Both the position numbers and the translations under genes were made by a program. The notes under the pieces are model-generated. The model saw only the letters and a list, made by a program, of their open reading frames with translations. It did no database searches and had not been told where the DNA came from. From an uncultured Lachnospiraceae bacterium (lineage in GTDB: Bacteria; Bacillota; Clostridia; Lachnospirales; Lachnospiraceae), in the NCBI GenBank assembly GCA_900315505.1, contig OMZG01000002.1, positions 109,430 through 173,429 of the forward strand: 64,000 bases of DNA, written 5' to 3'. Below, piece after piece: positions 51,800 through 59,753 of this stretch. How positions within the stretch are numbered: position 1 is the first letter of the stretch; every line of letters begins with the position of its first letter.

Positions 51800-52866
51800 A
51801 TGCTGCCCCTGCGGTAAATACTGATCGTGACACGCTCAGTCTTCATTTTTCCGACTATCTTCTCACCTGTTACCCCGGCCGTAAGGGCTGCCGCACGCTC
51901 ACAGACATTGTCCACCCCGACCTGCTCCTCCACGAACTGTGACGGGGAGAAATTTCCCTTTACTGCCTTAAGCTCGCCGGCCGTATATGTATGATAAGGC
52001 ACCTTCAGCACCCCGCAGAGTCCCAGAATTCCTGTCTCATCCTTCTTTACATCTATCGATGATACCGAGCCGATACGCGCCATCGCAAGCCCCTTATTCT
52101 TCAGTACGTCCTTGAGAAACGGGAATATCTCATCTATAGGAGTTCCCTTCCTGCAGCCTACACCGACCGCAAGATCCTGTCTGTACAGATACAGGCATCT
52201 GTCGCTTACACCGCAGTTCAGGAGCAGATCCTCCCTTGTATATCTGTCAGGAAGCGGCATGTACGGATCAATTCCTGCTATATCAAGCAATGAAAGGAGC
52301 CAGCCTCCGTCAACCACATTTATCACCGGTCTCTCATCTTCCTTCACCGGACGCAGGAAATCCCTGCATTCCTCCTGATAGATAAGTGTCTGATCCGCTG
52401 ACTTCACAGGGATCAGCTCCCCCTTCAGGACCTTCGATGAAACAGTCTTGATCGCTGATGGATTCAGAATCCCGAGTCCGTTCTTTTTTGCAAAAATATC
52501 CACAGCGAAGGTATGCCCTACATCCGTCGCCGTGGTAATTACCGGAGTCGCACCGATCTGCACAGCGACACGCTTCGCCAGATCATTGGCCCCGCCTAAG
52601 TGTCCTGACAGCAGTGAGATCACAAAGCGTCCGGCCTCATCCATGCATATCACCGCAGGATCACTTGTCTTGTCCCTGATATACGGAGCTATGAGGCGGA
52701 CAGCAATGCCTGCTGCACCGATGAAGGCGAGGTCAATTTTTTTCTCAAAGGCCTCTCTCAGCGCATCCTCGACCCCACCATTACGTCCATCCACGAGGTC
52801 CGTGTATTCTGTTATCTGCGAGGCAAGGTCTGCGGCCTTGTCCGTAAAATAAATGACCCTTACCAA
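51796..52866 (-). CDS. cbiG: Cobalt-precorrin-5A hydrolase
   Basis: 356 residues. The open frame runs further, to 52929 in the palindrome, but the family N-terminus (VRVIYFTDKAADLA) begins at a TTG at 52866 preceded by AGGAG, so I take TTG as the start. Visible parts: AFIGAAGIAVRLIAPYIRDK, VISLLSGHLGGANDLAKRVA and the C-terminal CbiG domain LAVGVGCRKGTPIDEI. The enzyme opens the delta-lactone of cobalt-precorrin-5A and releases acetaldehyde. Palindrome copy 2 separates it from cobM. Confidence 0.92.
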   Translation of the reverse strand: MVRVIYFTDKAADLASQITEYTDLVDGRNGGVEDALREAFEKKIDLAFIGAAGIAVRLIAPYIRDKTSDPAVICMDEAGRFVISLLSGHLGGANDLAKRVAVQIGATPVITTATDVGHTFAVDIFAKKNGLGILNPSAIKTVSSKVLKGELIPVKSADQTLIYQEECRDFLRPVKEDERPVINVVDGGWLLSLLDIAGIDPYMPLPDRYTREDLLLNCGVSDRCLYLYRQDLAVGVGCRKGTPIDEIFPFLKDVLKNKGLAMARIGSVSSIDVKKDETGILGLCGVLKVPYHTYTAGELKAVKGNFSPSQFVEEQVGVDNVCERAAALTAGVTGEKIVGKMKTERVTISIYRRGSI

Positions 52867-52870
52867 ATTT

Positions 52871-52896
52871 ATCTCCTGTACTCTGTAGTAAATGAC
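52871..52896. repeat. 26-base direct repeat, right copy (old cobM end)
   Basis: On the minus strand it reads GTCATTTACTACAGAGTACA then GGAGAT, matching the true cobM end (52928-52953) at 23 of 26 positions. In frame it would encode SFTTEYRR and a TAA stop, so it looks like the original 3' end of cobM, with the cbiG ribosome site inside it. Confidence 0.85.
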
Positions 52897-52899
52897 TGA

Positions 52900-52930
52900 G
52901 ATGAAAAAGGGGACGGGTCCCTTTTTCATC
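52900..52930. repeat. 31-base palindromic repeat, copy 2
   Basis: Exact reverse complement of copies 1 and 3. Its end supplies the TGA stop of cobM (52926-52928). It is flanked by the 26-base direct repeat and lies between cobM and cbiG. On the minus strand it is followed by TCAGT, as copy 1 is on the plus strand, so these two share 36 bases. Confidence 0.92.
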
Positions 52931-53675
52931 TTCTGTACTCTGTTGAAAATGACGGATCGTAGAGGCAGCTCCGGTCAAAGTCTGACTGTGATACCGCATC
53001 ACCCACTATCACAAGTGCCGTCTTGCTGATCCCGGATTCCTGCCGGGCACTGTCCAGCCCTCCGACAGTCGTCCTTATGATCCTCTGGTCAGGCCAGCTC
53101 ACACGATATGCAATTGCGGCTGGCGTATCCGATCGGTATCCTCCCTTTAGCAGTGCGTCCTTTAGTTCTGCCGCTCTGCTCACACTCAGATATATGGCCA
53201 TTGATGAATGAGTCTTTGCCAGAGCTTCGATCGATTCTTCATCAGGAACCGGGGTCCTGCCTTTTGTCCTCGTGAGTATAAGCGTCTGGCTGACTCCCGG
53301 CAGCGTATATTCCATTCCCATTTCGGCCGCTGCCGCGAAAGCGGAGGTAACCCCGGGAGTCACATCATAAGGGATATTCTTTTTTTTGAGAAAAGATATC
53401 TGCTCTGCTATTGCACCATAGAGCGAAGGATCGCCTGTATGGAGACGGACCACATCCTCTGATGCTGCAAACGATCTCTCAAATACAGCACACACCTCTT
53501 CAAGAGTCATTGTGGCACTGTTGTAGACCTCTGCATCCGGCTTCATGAGGTCTGCAAACTCAGGGCTCACGAGCGATCCCGCATATATCAGCACATCAGC
53601 CTTCTCTATGAGTCTCATTCCCCGGACCGTGATAAGGTCTGTCGCTCCCGGCCCTGCTCCTACGAAATGTATCAT
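52926..53675 (-). CDS. cobM: Precorrin-4 C11-methyltransferase
   Basis: A 249-residue SAM-dependent tetrapyrrole methylase (CobM/CbiF): IHFVGAGPGATDLITVRGM at the N-terminus, ADVLIYAGSLVSPEF, VRLHTGDPSLYGAIAEQI and YDVTPGVTSAFAAAAEMG. It methylates C11 of (cobalt-)precorrin-4. Coupled to cbiD by an ATGA overlap. The last residues, SFSTEYRR, appear to have been copied when a palindrome was inserted; a decayed copy of the old end, SFTTEYRR plus TAA, lies 60 bases further on. Confidence 0.95.
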   Translation of the reverse strand: MIHFVGAGPGATDLITVRGMRLIEKADVLIYAGSLVSPEFADLMKPDAEVYNSATMTLEEVCAVFERSFAASEDVVRLHTGDPSLYGAIAEQISFLKKKNIPYDVTPGVTSAFAAAAEMGMEYTLPGVSQTLILTRTKGRTPVPDEESIEALAKTHSSMAIYLSVSRAAELKDALLKGGYRSDTPAAIAYRVSWPDQRIIRTTVGGLDSARQESGISKTALVIVGDAVSQSDFDRSCLYDPSFSTEYRR

Positions 53676-54745
53676 ATCGTCGTTCCTATCAGCCCCTGAT
53701 TTATCGTATAAATCATCAGATCCACATGCAGATCAGGAACCCATCTGCCTATTGTGTCAAGTATCTCACCCTTTATCACTTCCATCACCTGCTCCATATA
53801 GCCCTTCGAAGCGAGAAGATCAGCGGCCTCCTCTGTCGTGTTACAGGCATCGAGTGCCTTCAGGTCGTCTACAGTGGCGACTGCATCTGACCTCAGAAGG
53901 GCCGATGTCAGTATCTCCATCCGGCAGTCTCCGTATTTCGAATGGGTATTGGAAAAGCCTCCGGCAACCTTGACTATCTTTCCCAGATGACCGACCAGAA
54001 GTATATCCCTGAAGCCTTCATCCTCTGCAATTGTAAGGCCGTCCTTAATGAAATTGGAACACTTGACTGCACTATCGAGATCAACTCCATAGTCTCTTAA
54101 GAGAAATTCCTGGCCGTAATTGCCGAAGGCCATCACAAGCCGTTTCTCTCCAAGCACTCTCCTCTGATGTATCTCAACTCTTATCGTATCGATTATTGCG
54201 TCATCGCTCATGGGCTCGACTATTCCGGAGGTGCCGAGGATTGAGATTCCGCCAATGATCCCGAGCCTTGGATTGAATGTCTTCTCCGCCACTTCTTCGC
54301 CACCGTCTGCTTCGATGATGACATTTATAGTACCGTGGAAATCAGCCTTTTCTGCTACTTCCATGACATTCTCCGTGATCATCTCCCGCGGGACATGATT
54401 GATTGCGGCATTACCGACAGGCTGATCGAGGCCCGGCTTCGTGACTTGGCCTACGCCCCTGCCGCCGTCTATGACCACCTGTATGTATCCTGAATCCATG
54501 TATTTGCAGGTCAGGAAGGCTCTTATGATCATGCCGTCTGTCACATCAGGATCGTCACCGGCGTCTTTTTTTACCTCGACAGAGCCATCTGCATTCAGAT
54601 GATAGGTCGGACTATAGCGAACTCCACGTGGCGTGATGATTGCAATATCCTTCGGAATGAATCCCAGCAGCAGATGGCAGGCCGCCGCCCTGGAAGCAAA
54701 TGCGGCACATGATCCTGTCGTGAATCCGCTTCTTGGCTTTTTCAT
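53672..54745 (-). CDS. cbiD: Cobalt-precorrin-5B C1-methyltransferase
   Basis: 357 residues. The N-terminal RSGFTTGSCAAFASRAA is the CbiD signature, with GGRGVGQVTKPGLDQPVG and GGISILGTSGIVEPMS also conserved. CbiD methylates C1 in the anaerobic pathway and is a marker for the cobalt-early route. ATGA overlaps join it to cbiC upstream and cobM downstream. Confidence 0.96.
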   Translation of the reverse strand: MKKPRSGFTTGSCAAFASRAAACHLLLGFIPKDIAIITPRGVRYSPTYHLNADGSVEVKKDAGDDPDVTDGMIIRAFLTCKYMDSGYIQVVIDGGRGVGQVTKPGLDQPVGNAAINHVPREMITENVMEVAEKADFHGTINVIIEADGGEEVAEKTFNPRLGIIGGISILGTSGIVEPMSDDAIIDTIRVEIHQRRVLGEKRLVMAFGNYGQEFLLRDYGVDLDSAVKCSNFIKDGLTIAEDEGFRDILLVGHLGKIVKVAGGFSNTHSKYGDCRMEILTSALLRSDAVATVDDLKALDACNTTEEAADLLASKGYMEQVMEVIKGEILDTIGRWVPDLHVDLMIYTINQGLIGTTI

Positions 54746-55389
54746 AGCTGGCGGTGCTCCACCCTGTACAGGGCCGCATTCATCAGACAGGCAGCTATAT
54801 TGCTTCCGCCTTTTCTTCCTTTGTTTACGATATGTGGGATATCACTATTGATGATGAGTTCCTTGGCATAGACCACGTTCACAAAGCCGACAGGTACCCC
54901 TATGACAAAATCAGGCACTATCCTGCCTTCATGATACAGCTTGTCAAGTTCTATCAGGGCTGTAGGCGCATTGCCCACACAGTATATCTTTTTCCCTTCG
55001 ATATGGGATGTCGCATTTACAGATGCTGCTGCGCGGGTTGTCCCCTCTTTTTCGGCTATCTCCTTCACCCTCTCATCTGCCATGAAGCAGTAGGCCTTGC
55101 AGCCCACCTTTGCAAGGGCTGTCTTGTTGATCCCGGCGAGCGCCATATTGGTGTCGCAGATAATTGATGCATGTTCTTTCAGCAGATTCTCAAGGATTGT
55201 CGTCGCATTTTTTGAAAAAACAAGGGTCTTCGCATACGAGAAATCCGCGCTCGTATGGATGCACCTCTTGATATACGGCTCCTGCTTTTTCTTAAGCACT
55301 ATGCCCTGCTCTGAAAGCTCCTCCCCGATGATTCGGAAGCTCTCCTTCTCTATCTCCCCCGGCTTCACATAGAGAAAATCATTTTCCAT
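54742..55389 (-). CDS. cbiC: Cobalt-precorrin-8 methylmutase
   Basis: A 215-residue CbiC/CobH enzyme moving the methyl group from C11 to C12. Conserved parts: IIGEELSEQG, IKRCIHTSADFSYAKTLVFS with the catalytic His, ICDTNMALAGINK, CVGNAPTALIELDKL and IGVPVGFVNVVYAKELI. Start at 55389 lies just inside the end of cobD (11-base overlap). Confidence 0.96.
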   Translation of the reverse strand: MENDFLYVKPGEIEKESFRIIGEELSEQGIVLKKKQEPYIKRCIHTSADFSYAKTLVFSKNATTILENLLKEHASIICDTNMALAGINKTALAKVGCKAYCFMADERVKEIAEKEGTTRAAASVNATSHIEGKKIYCVGNAPTALIELDKLYHEGRIVPDFVIGVPVGFVNVVYAKELIINSDIPHIVNKGRKGGSNIAACLMNAALYRVEHRQL

Positions 55390-56419
55390 TCACGATCTCC
55401 TGTACCGCAGCCAGCAGCTGCATGTTCTTAGGTCTGTCCTTTATCGCGATCCTATAATACCCATCCCCTAATCCATCGAAATCCTTAAGGCTCCTGATGA
55501 GAATTCCCTTCTCGAGAAGCTTGTCATAGATTGGCTCATCTGTCTTTATCATGAGAAAATTGGCCTCTCCAGGGAAGACGACCATGCCCATGCCGAGCAG
55601 CCCACTCTGCACGAATCCTCTCTCTGTACGGAGGAATGCCCTGCTTCTGATCAGGTAATCTCCCTCATCCATCGCTGCAATCCCGCACTTTTCCGCAAAG
55701 ATCGATATATTCCACTCACTCTGGTGAGTTGCTATCCTCTCCGTGATCTTCTTCGGTGCACGCAGGTAGCCGAGTCTGACTCCTGGCATCGCATATGACT
55801 TCGTGAGTGCCGATACACGGATCACATTGTCAAAGGTACTCTTGAAAAAGAAGTCCTCATAATCATCGTTCATATCGCACAGCGCCATGAAACATTCGTC
55901 TATCACGACAAGGACATTTTTTCTCTGGCAGTGCTTCAGAACCTTTTCAAGAAGCGGTATCGGAATTGTACGGCCTGTCGGGTTGTTCGGGGTCGCTATG
56001 ATGAGCATATCTATCCCTGAATCTATCATGGTCGACACCTCGTCATCCAGGAGATAGCCGTTTTTTTCCTTCAGCGGGTATTCTACAAGCTCTGCGCCTG
56101 CTGCCTGGGCTGCGTACTTGTACCCGCCGAATGACGGGGTCACTATGCCGATCTTCTTTGGTCTGTACGTATAGACTATATCGAGGAACAGTTCTGATGC
56201 GCCGTTCCCCACCAGAACCTCTTCCGGTTCGCAGACCAGGGTATCTGCGAGCCTGTTTTTCAGCTCTTCCTGACGCGGATCCGGGTACTGCTCCACGAGC
56301 TCTGCTGCCTCGCGGGCTGCTTCGAGGATCCTGGGTGGGGCACCTAACGGATTCGTATTCACCGAAAAGTCAAGCCTTATATCTTTATTTCTGTAGACGT
56401 CGCCGCCATGGTACTGCAT
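55379..56419 (-). CDS. cobD: Threonine-phosphate decarboxylase-like aminotransferase CobD
   Basis: 346 residues from ATG 56419 (GGAGAATTATTC). A fold-type I PLP enzyme related to HisC: HGGDVYRN and DFSVNTNPLGAPP at the N-terminus are typical of CobD; NNPTGRTI and the PLP lysine in SALTKSYAMPGVRLGY (K207) are present. CobD makes (R)-1-aminopropan-2-ol phosphate for the nucleotide loop. Context between cbiB and cbiC supports CobD over HisC. A 77-base imperfect palindrome lies in the upstream spacer. Confidence 0.9.
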   Translation of the reverse strand: MQYHGGDVYRNKDIRLDFSVNTNPLGAPPRILEAAREAAELVEQYPDPRQEELKNRLADTLVCEPEEVLVGNGASELFLDIVYTYRPKKIGIVTPSFGGYKYAAQAAGAELVEYPLKEKNGYLLDDEVSTMIDSGIDMLIIATPNNPTGRTIPIPLLEKVLKHCQRKNVLVVIDECFMALCDMNDDYEDFFFKSTFDNVIRVSALTKSYAMPGVRLGYLRAPKKITERIATHQSEWNISIFAEKCGIAAMDEGDYLIRSRAFLRTERGFVQSGLLGMGMVVFPGEANFLMIKTDEPIYDKLLEKGILIRSLKDFDGLGDGYYRIAIKDRPKNMQLLAAVQEIVNGK

Positions 56420-56443
56420 GAATAATTCTCCTATACTTTTGAC

Positions 56444-56520
56444 GGAGATTGTCGGAGCAGGTGGACAGTCCAACGACGCTCGTTCGCTGTTCGTCCTGCC
56501 CACCTGCTCCACCAATCTCC
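56444..56520. repeat. 77-base imperfect palindrome between cbiB and cobD
   Basis: The ends GGAGATTG and CAATCTCC pair, then GGAGCAGGTGG with CCACCTGCTCC, with few mismatches toward a loop around GACGCTCGTTCGCT. It would form a long hairpin in the corrin mRNA, three bases after the cbiB stop. No T-run follows, so it is not a standard terminator. Confidence 0.85.
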
Positions 56521-56522
56521 TG

Positions 56523-57527
56523 TTATGATAGTAAGTATAACACAACCACGCACAGAATTTCCATTACAACTGAACATGCGGCGACTATTTTCTGGGTTAA
56601 AGATATCAGTCCCTTGTCTATTCTAAGCTCAGAGATGGTGGGGCCGAGGGTGGGGCGGTCTATGAGTTCGCCGCCGTAGTACGCCGGGCCGCCGAGCTGG
56701 ATGCCGAGGGCTCCTGCCATTGCGGATTCCGGGCTGCCGGCATTGGGACTTGAGGTCTTCATGTGATCACGCTTATATGCATTATATGAGCCGGATGATG
56801 ACAGCTTTTTAGAAAATGCGCTTACAAGCATAATGAGGAATGCACTGATTCTGGCCGGGATGTAGTTTAATACGTCATCGAGCTTTGCGGCTGCCCGTCC
56901 GAATGAATAGTAACGTTCACTTTTATATCCTATCATCGAATCCCCTGTGCTTATGGCCTTGAACGCCATTCCGCCGCACGGACCGAAAATGGCCAGCCAG
57001 AAGAGCGGTGAGATTATACCGTCGCTCATATTCTCTGCGAGGGTTTCTATTACTGCCTTTATTATCTCTGTCTTTGTCAGGTTCTGCGTATCCCTGCCGA
57101 CTACGTATGAGAGTTTTTTCCGTGCGGTAATGATATCACCTGAGTCGATAGCTTTTTTCACAGGAGTTGTCTCTCTTATAAGAGATGCTGTTGACAGGCA
57201 GGTACAGGTGAGAAAGGCCTCTGCTGCGACAAACAGGTATCTGCTCACCTGCAGACATATGTAGAGGAGCACTGCCGTCGCCAGTACCGACAGAAGTACT
57301 GTAAGCAGTATTGTAAAGATCCCCTGCACATATTCCCGCAGATCTGTTTTTCCTGATTCGAAAGACTTATGCCGGCCTTCTGTCTGCGGTCCGAGAAATG
57401 CCCTGTCCAGGGCTGATATCAGCCTGCCCATTATCCTCACCGGATGTATCACAAACCAGTGTGGATCGCCGATTATCAGATCGAGCAGAAAGCCCAGTAT
57501 GAATCCACATAAATGTAACCTGACCAT
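56523..57527 (-). CDS. cbiB: Adenosylcobinamide-phosphate synthase CbiB
   Basis: A 334-residue membrane protein joining the aminopropanol arm to adenosylcobyrate. Signatures: LDLIIGDPHWFVIHPVRIMG near the start, VETLAENMSDGIISPLFW, TGDSMIGYKSERYYSFGRAA-type region, and NAGSPESAMAGALGIQLGGP. Six or so membrane segments. The start has a weak ribosome site. It follows the phosphatase gene across a REP-like palindrome. Confidence 0.95.
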   Translation of the reverse strand: MVRLHLCGFILGFLLDLIIGDPHWFVIHPVRIMGRLISALDRAFLGPQTEGRHKSFESGKTDLREYVQGIFTILLTVLLSVLATAVLLYICLQVSRYLFVAAEAFLTCTCLSTASLIRETTPVKKAIDSGDIITARKKLSYVVGRDTQNLTKTEIIKAVIETLAENMSDGIISPLFWLAIFGPCGGMAFKAISTGDSMIGYKSERYYSFGRAAAKLDDVLNYIPARISAFLIMLVSAFSKKLSSSGSYNAYKRDHMKTSSPNAGSPESAMAGALGIQLGGPAYYGGELIDRPTLGPTISELRIDKGLISLTQKIVAACSVVMEILCVVVLYLLS

Positions 57528-57549
57528 GCTTCAATCTCATTTAACTAAA

Positions 57550-57576
57550 AAGACAAGGGAACCGTCCCTCTGTCTT
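57550..57576. repeat. Palindrome related to REP-type GGGACGG elements
   Basis: AAGACAAGGGA, ACCG, TCCCTCTGTCTT: an 11-12 base stem with one bulged base. It contains GGGA and TCCC arms, as the 31-base repeats do, but differs elsewhere. The TAA stop of the phosphatase gene (57575-57577) overlaps its end. Confidence 0.8.
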
Positions 57577-58201
57577 ACACATTTACCGTGAAGGTGTAGC
57601 CCTCGCCCGGAGCGGCCTCGAAGCTGAAGTAATCCTCATCGGTAAAGGATGAGAGGATTGCCATGATCGTACCGCCATGAGCAACGATCACCGCATCGAA
57701 CATCTCTGAACCGCGGTCCGCTACCGTGAACTTACTGGAGTCGGATATGGAAATCCTCTTCCCATCGATATGCTCCTTTTCAAGAGTATCTACCACCTTC
57801 CCGAATCCGGTAATTGTACGGGCTATGAAGTCCGCACGGTTCTCTCCTCCCGGAATTATGCCTGTACAGCCGCTGTCCACCCAGTAGCGGTAGTCTGCGT
57901 CTTCTGCCAGGTCCTTATAATTTTTCCCTTCGAATACTCCGAAGTCCATCTCATTCAGCTCGTCAATTGTGACCCTCTTCGGATACAGACGAGGGTAGAC
58001 TATCTTTGCCGTTGACTGGCACCGGAGTGCCGGTGAGGCGAAAAGCATGATCGCATTAGGATAGTTTCTCACATTATCCTTCAGGAACTGCGCTCCCTCC
58101 GGCGAGAGAGGTTCCTGACTGCGTCTGCCTATGTATCTCTTCTCTGCATTGCCCTTTGTCGCTCCGTGGCGAAGGATCAGTATTCTCAATTTACTCTTCA
58201 T
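57575..58201 (-). CDS. Histidine phosphatase family protein, possible alpha-ribazole phosphatase
   Basis: 208 residues from ATG 58201 (GGAGCGGCTG). The catalytic LRHGATKGN (R11, H12), a second Arg in SPALRCQSTA, the acid in ELNEMDFGVFEGK and the His in VIVAHGGTI are those of the phosphoglycerate mutase superfamily. In a corrin operon the best guess is CobC, which dephosphorylates alpha-ribazole phosphate or adenosylcobalamin 5'-phosphate; sequence alone cannot prove it. It overlaps the upstream hydrolase gene by 11 bases. Confidence 0.85.
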   Translation of the reverse strand: MKSKLRILILRHGATKGNAEKRYIGRRSQEPLSPEGAQFLKDNVRNYPNAIMLFASPALRCQSTAKIVYPRLYPKRVTIDELNEMDFGVFEGKNYKDLAEDADYRYWVDSGCTGIIPGGENRADFIARTITGFGKVVDTLEKEHIDGKRISISDSSKFTVADRGSEMFDAVIVAHGGTIMAILSSFTDEDYFSFEAAPGEGYTFTVNV

Positions 58202-58958
58202 CAGCCGCTCCAAACCATTCTATGATCTTCGATATCGCATAATCCATGAGACGCGGGTCCGTGAACGGATGGTCCGCATTTTCCACGACCTCATATTCTA
58301 TGACATTATTATTGCAGAATGTCTCAATATCCTCTACGCTCGTGTACTCATCCTTCGAGCCTGCGATTATCAGCATGCTGTCTGCAAAGTCCAGATAGTC
58401 CTTATCAGATACATCATGAGTCTTTAACTCATCAAGGAAATCCTGAGTCATCTTTATCTTTCTTGTGAAACCGCGGGTGATATCCTTGCCCTTGCCAAGC
58501 TTCTTCCACTCATCATCTGTGATGCCGTCTGCGAAGTTCTGATACATATGAAGTGCCGGAACCCTGAGCGCTATCCGTGTAAAAGGATTGCCTTTCTCCT
58601 GAAGATACAGGAGAGTGATATATCCGCCGAGACTCGTACCATAGGCATAGATTCGCTGTGCGCCCAGGTCATTTTTTGCATGATCAATAACCATCTGGTA
58701 ATACTCAATGAACTCCGACAGGATCATCCTGTTCCTCGCATCCTCGCCATGACATGGCCAGTCAAAAGTGATCACACCGAAATGCTTATACTTCGCAATG
58801 ATCCTTTCTGCGAACTTCTTCGTCGCATGATTTTCTTTATTTCCACCGAACCCATATGTCGCTATCACTATGTCTGTGACGTCCTGCGGATTCTTCCCGC
58901 AGTAATACAGACATCTGACGCTGTACCCCTCTTTATTTATGTCAAACTTCTTTTCCAA
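58191..58958 (-). CDS. Alpha/beta hydrolase
   Basis: 255 residues starting at a TTG (58958) behind AAAGGA. Nucleophile elbow YGTSLGGYI near 105, acid probably in AGSKDEYTS and His in ENADHPFTDP, making a normal triad; ATYGFGGNKENHATKKF and FDWPCHGEDARN form the oxyanion and lid parts. It resembles short esterase-like hydrolases. Being first in the operon it may be unrelated to corrin chemistry. Only 40 bases divide its start from the divergent ABC ATPase. Confidence 0.82.
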   Translation of the reverse strand: MEKKFDINKEGYSVRCLYYCGKNPQDVTDIVIATYGFGGNKENHATKKFAERIIAKYKHFGVITFDWPCHGEDARNRMILSEFIEYYQMVIDHAKNDLGAQRIYAYGTSLGGYITLLYLQEKGNPFTRIALRVPALHMYQNFADGITDDEWKKLGKGKDITRGFTRKIKMTQDFLDELKTHDVSDKDYLDFADSMLIIAGSKDEYTSVEDIETFCNNNVIEYEVVENADHPFTDPRLMDYAISKIIEWFGAADEE

Positions 58959-58980
58959 AATACAAATCCTTTCGTACTTG

Positions 58981-58989
58981 TGTTATACT
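58981..58989 (+). promoter_or_regulatory. Extended -10 promoter of the ABC ATPase gene
   Basis: TGTTATACT is an extended -10 without a good -35. A start near 58996 would leave a leader of only 3-6 bases. The same TGTTATACTT core is repeated at 61251-61260 in front of the binding protein operon. Confidence 0.5.
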
Positions 58990-58998
58990 TCCTTTATT

Positions 58999-59727
58999 AT
59001 GATGGAATTTAAAAATTTGTCAATCGGATACAGCCATGTGCCTCTCGTGCATCTGCCTGATATTAGTATAGAAAAGGGCGAGATCATTGGCATTGTGGGG
59101 CCTAACGGAAGCGGCAAGTCCACTCTGCTCAGGACCCTGACCTGTTCGCTTCCTATAGTGGATGGTGATGTGAGTCTTCACACAAAGGATGGCAGAGATG
59201 TAAGTCTCAAGGAAATCGATCGTGAAACTGCCGCGAAAAACATCGCTGCACTATTCACTGACCGTATAAAGGGAAATGGGCTCAGATGCTCTGACATAGT
59301 TGCCGCCGGCAGATATCCATATACCGGCTTTTTCGGAAAATTATCCGGCTCAGACATACAGTTGATTCAGGATTCAATGAATATCACAGACACAACAGAT
59401 CTCGCTGATAAGAGCTTCGACTCACTCAGTGACGGTCAGAAGCAGCGCGTACTGCTAGCCAGAGCTATATGCCAGGAGCCGGAAATTCTGATCCTTGATG
59501 AGCCGACAGCCTTCCTTGATATCAGGTACCAGTATCAGTTGAAGGATATTATAACCAGTCTGAAGAATCAGGGAATAACCATAGTCATGTCCATTCATGA
59601 GCTTGAGATTGCCTCTGAGTGCTCGGACCGGCTTATCACTATAAACGAAGAGCATAGAGCAGAAATAAACGCCCCGTCATCACTTAATTACGAAGCCTTC
59701 ATCAGAAAACTGTTTGGAATAAGATGA
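58999..59727 (+). CDS. Iron/corrinoid-type ABC transporter, ATP-binding subunit
   Basis: A 242-residue ATPase of the FecE/BtuD kind: Walker A GPNGSGKST (34-42), signature LSDGQKQRVLLARAI near 143 with Asp in the usual second-Gly position, Walker B ILILDEPTAFLD, and switch SIHELEIA. It probably serves the permease at 62935, the only one of this type here, though cobQ lies between. ATG 58999 is followed by a second ATG at 59002; neither has a ribosome site. The TGA stop is formed by palindrome copy 3. Confidence 0.9.
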   Translation: MMEFKNLSIGYSHVPLVHLPDISIEKGEIIGIVGPNGSGKSTLLRTLTCSLPIVDGDVSLHTKDGRDVSLKEIDRETAAKNIAALFTDRIKGNGLRCSDIVAAGRYPYTGFFGKLSGSDIQLIQDSMNITDTTDLADKSFDSLSDGQKQRVLLARAICQEPEILILDEPTAFLDIRYQYQLKDIITSLKNQGITIVMSIHELEIASECSDRLITINEEHRAEINAPSSLNYEAFIRKLFGIR

Positions 59728-59753
59728 AAAAGGGACCCGTCCCCTTTTTCATC
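59723..59753. repeat. 31-base palindromic repeat, copy 3
   Basis: Identical to copy 1. It lies between two convergent genes and provides the stops of both: TGA at 59725-59727 for the ABC ATPase and, on the other strand, TGA at 59749-59751 for cobQ. It could also terminate both transcripts, as A and T runs lie on either side of the GC core. Confidence 0.93.

Noticed and set aside
52867..52929. CbiG starting from an ATG inside the palindrome
   Set aside because: The extra 21 residues are palindrome and duplicated cobM sequence; the family N-terminus starts at the TTG with a good ribosome site.
58959..58998. Cobalamin riboswitch before the corrin operon
   Set aside because: Only 40 bases separate the divergent genes and no riboswitch core is seen there or in the other spacers of the cluster.
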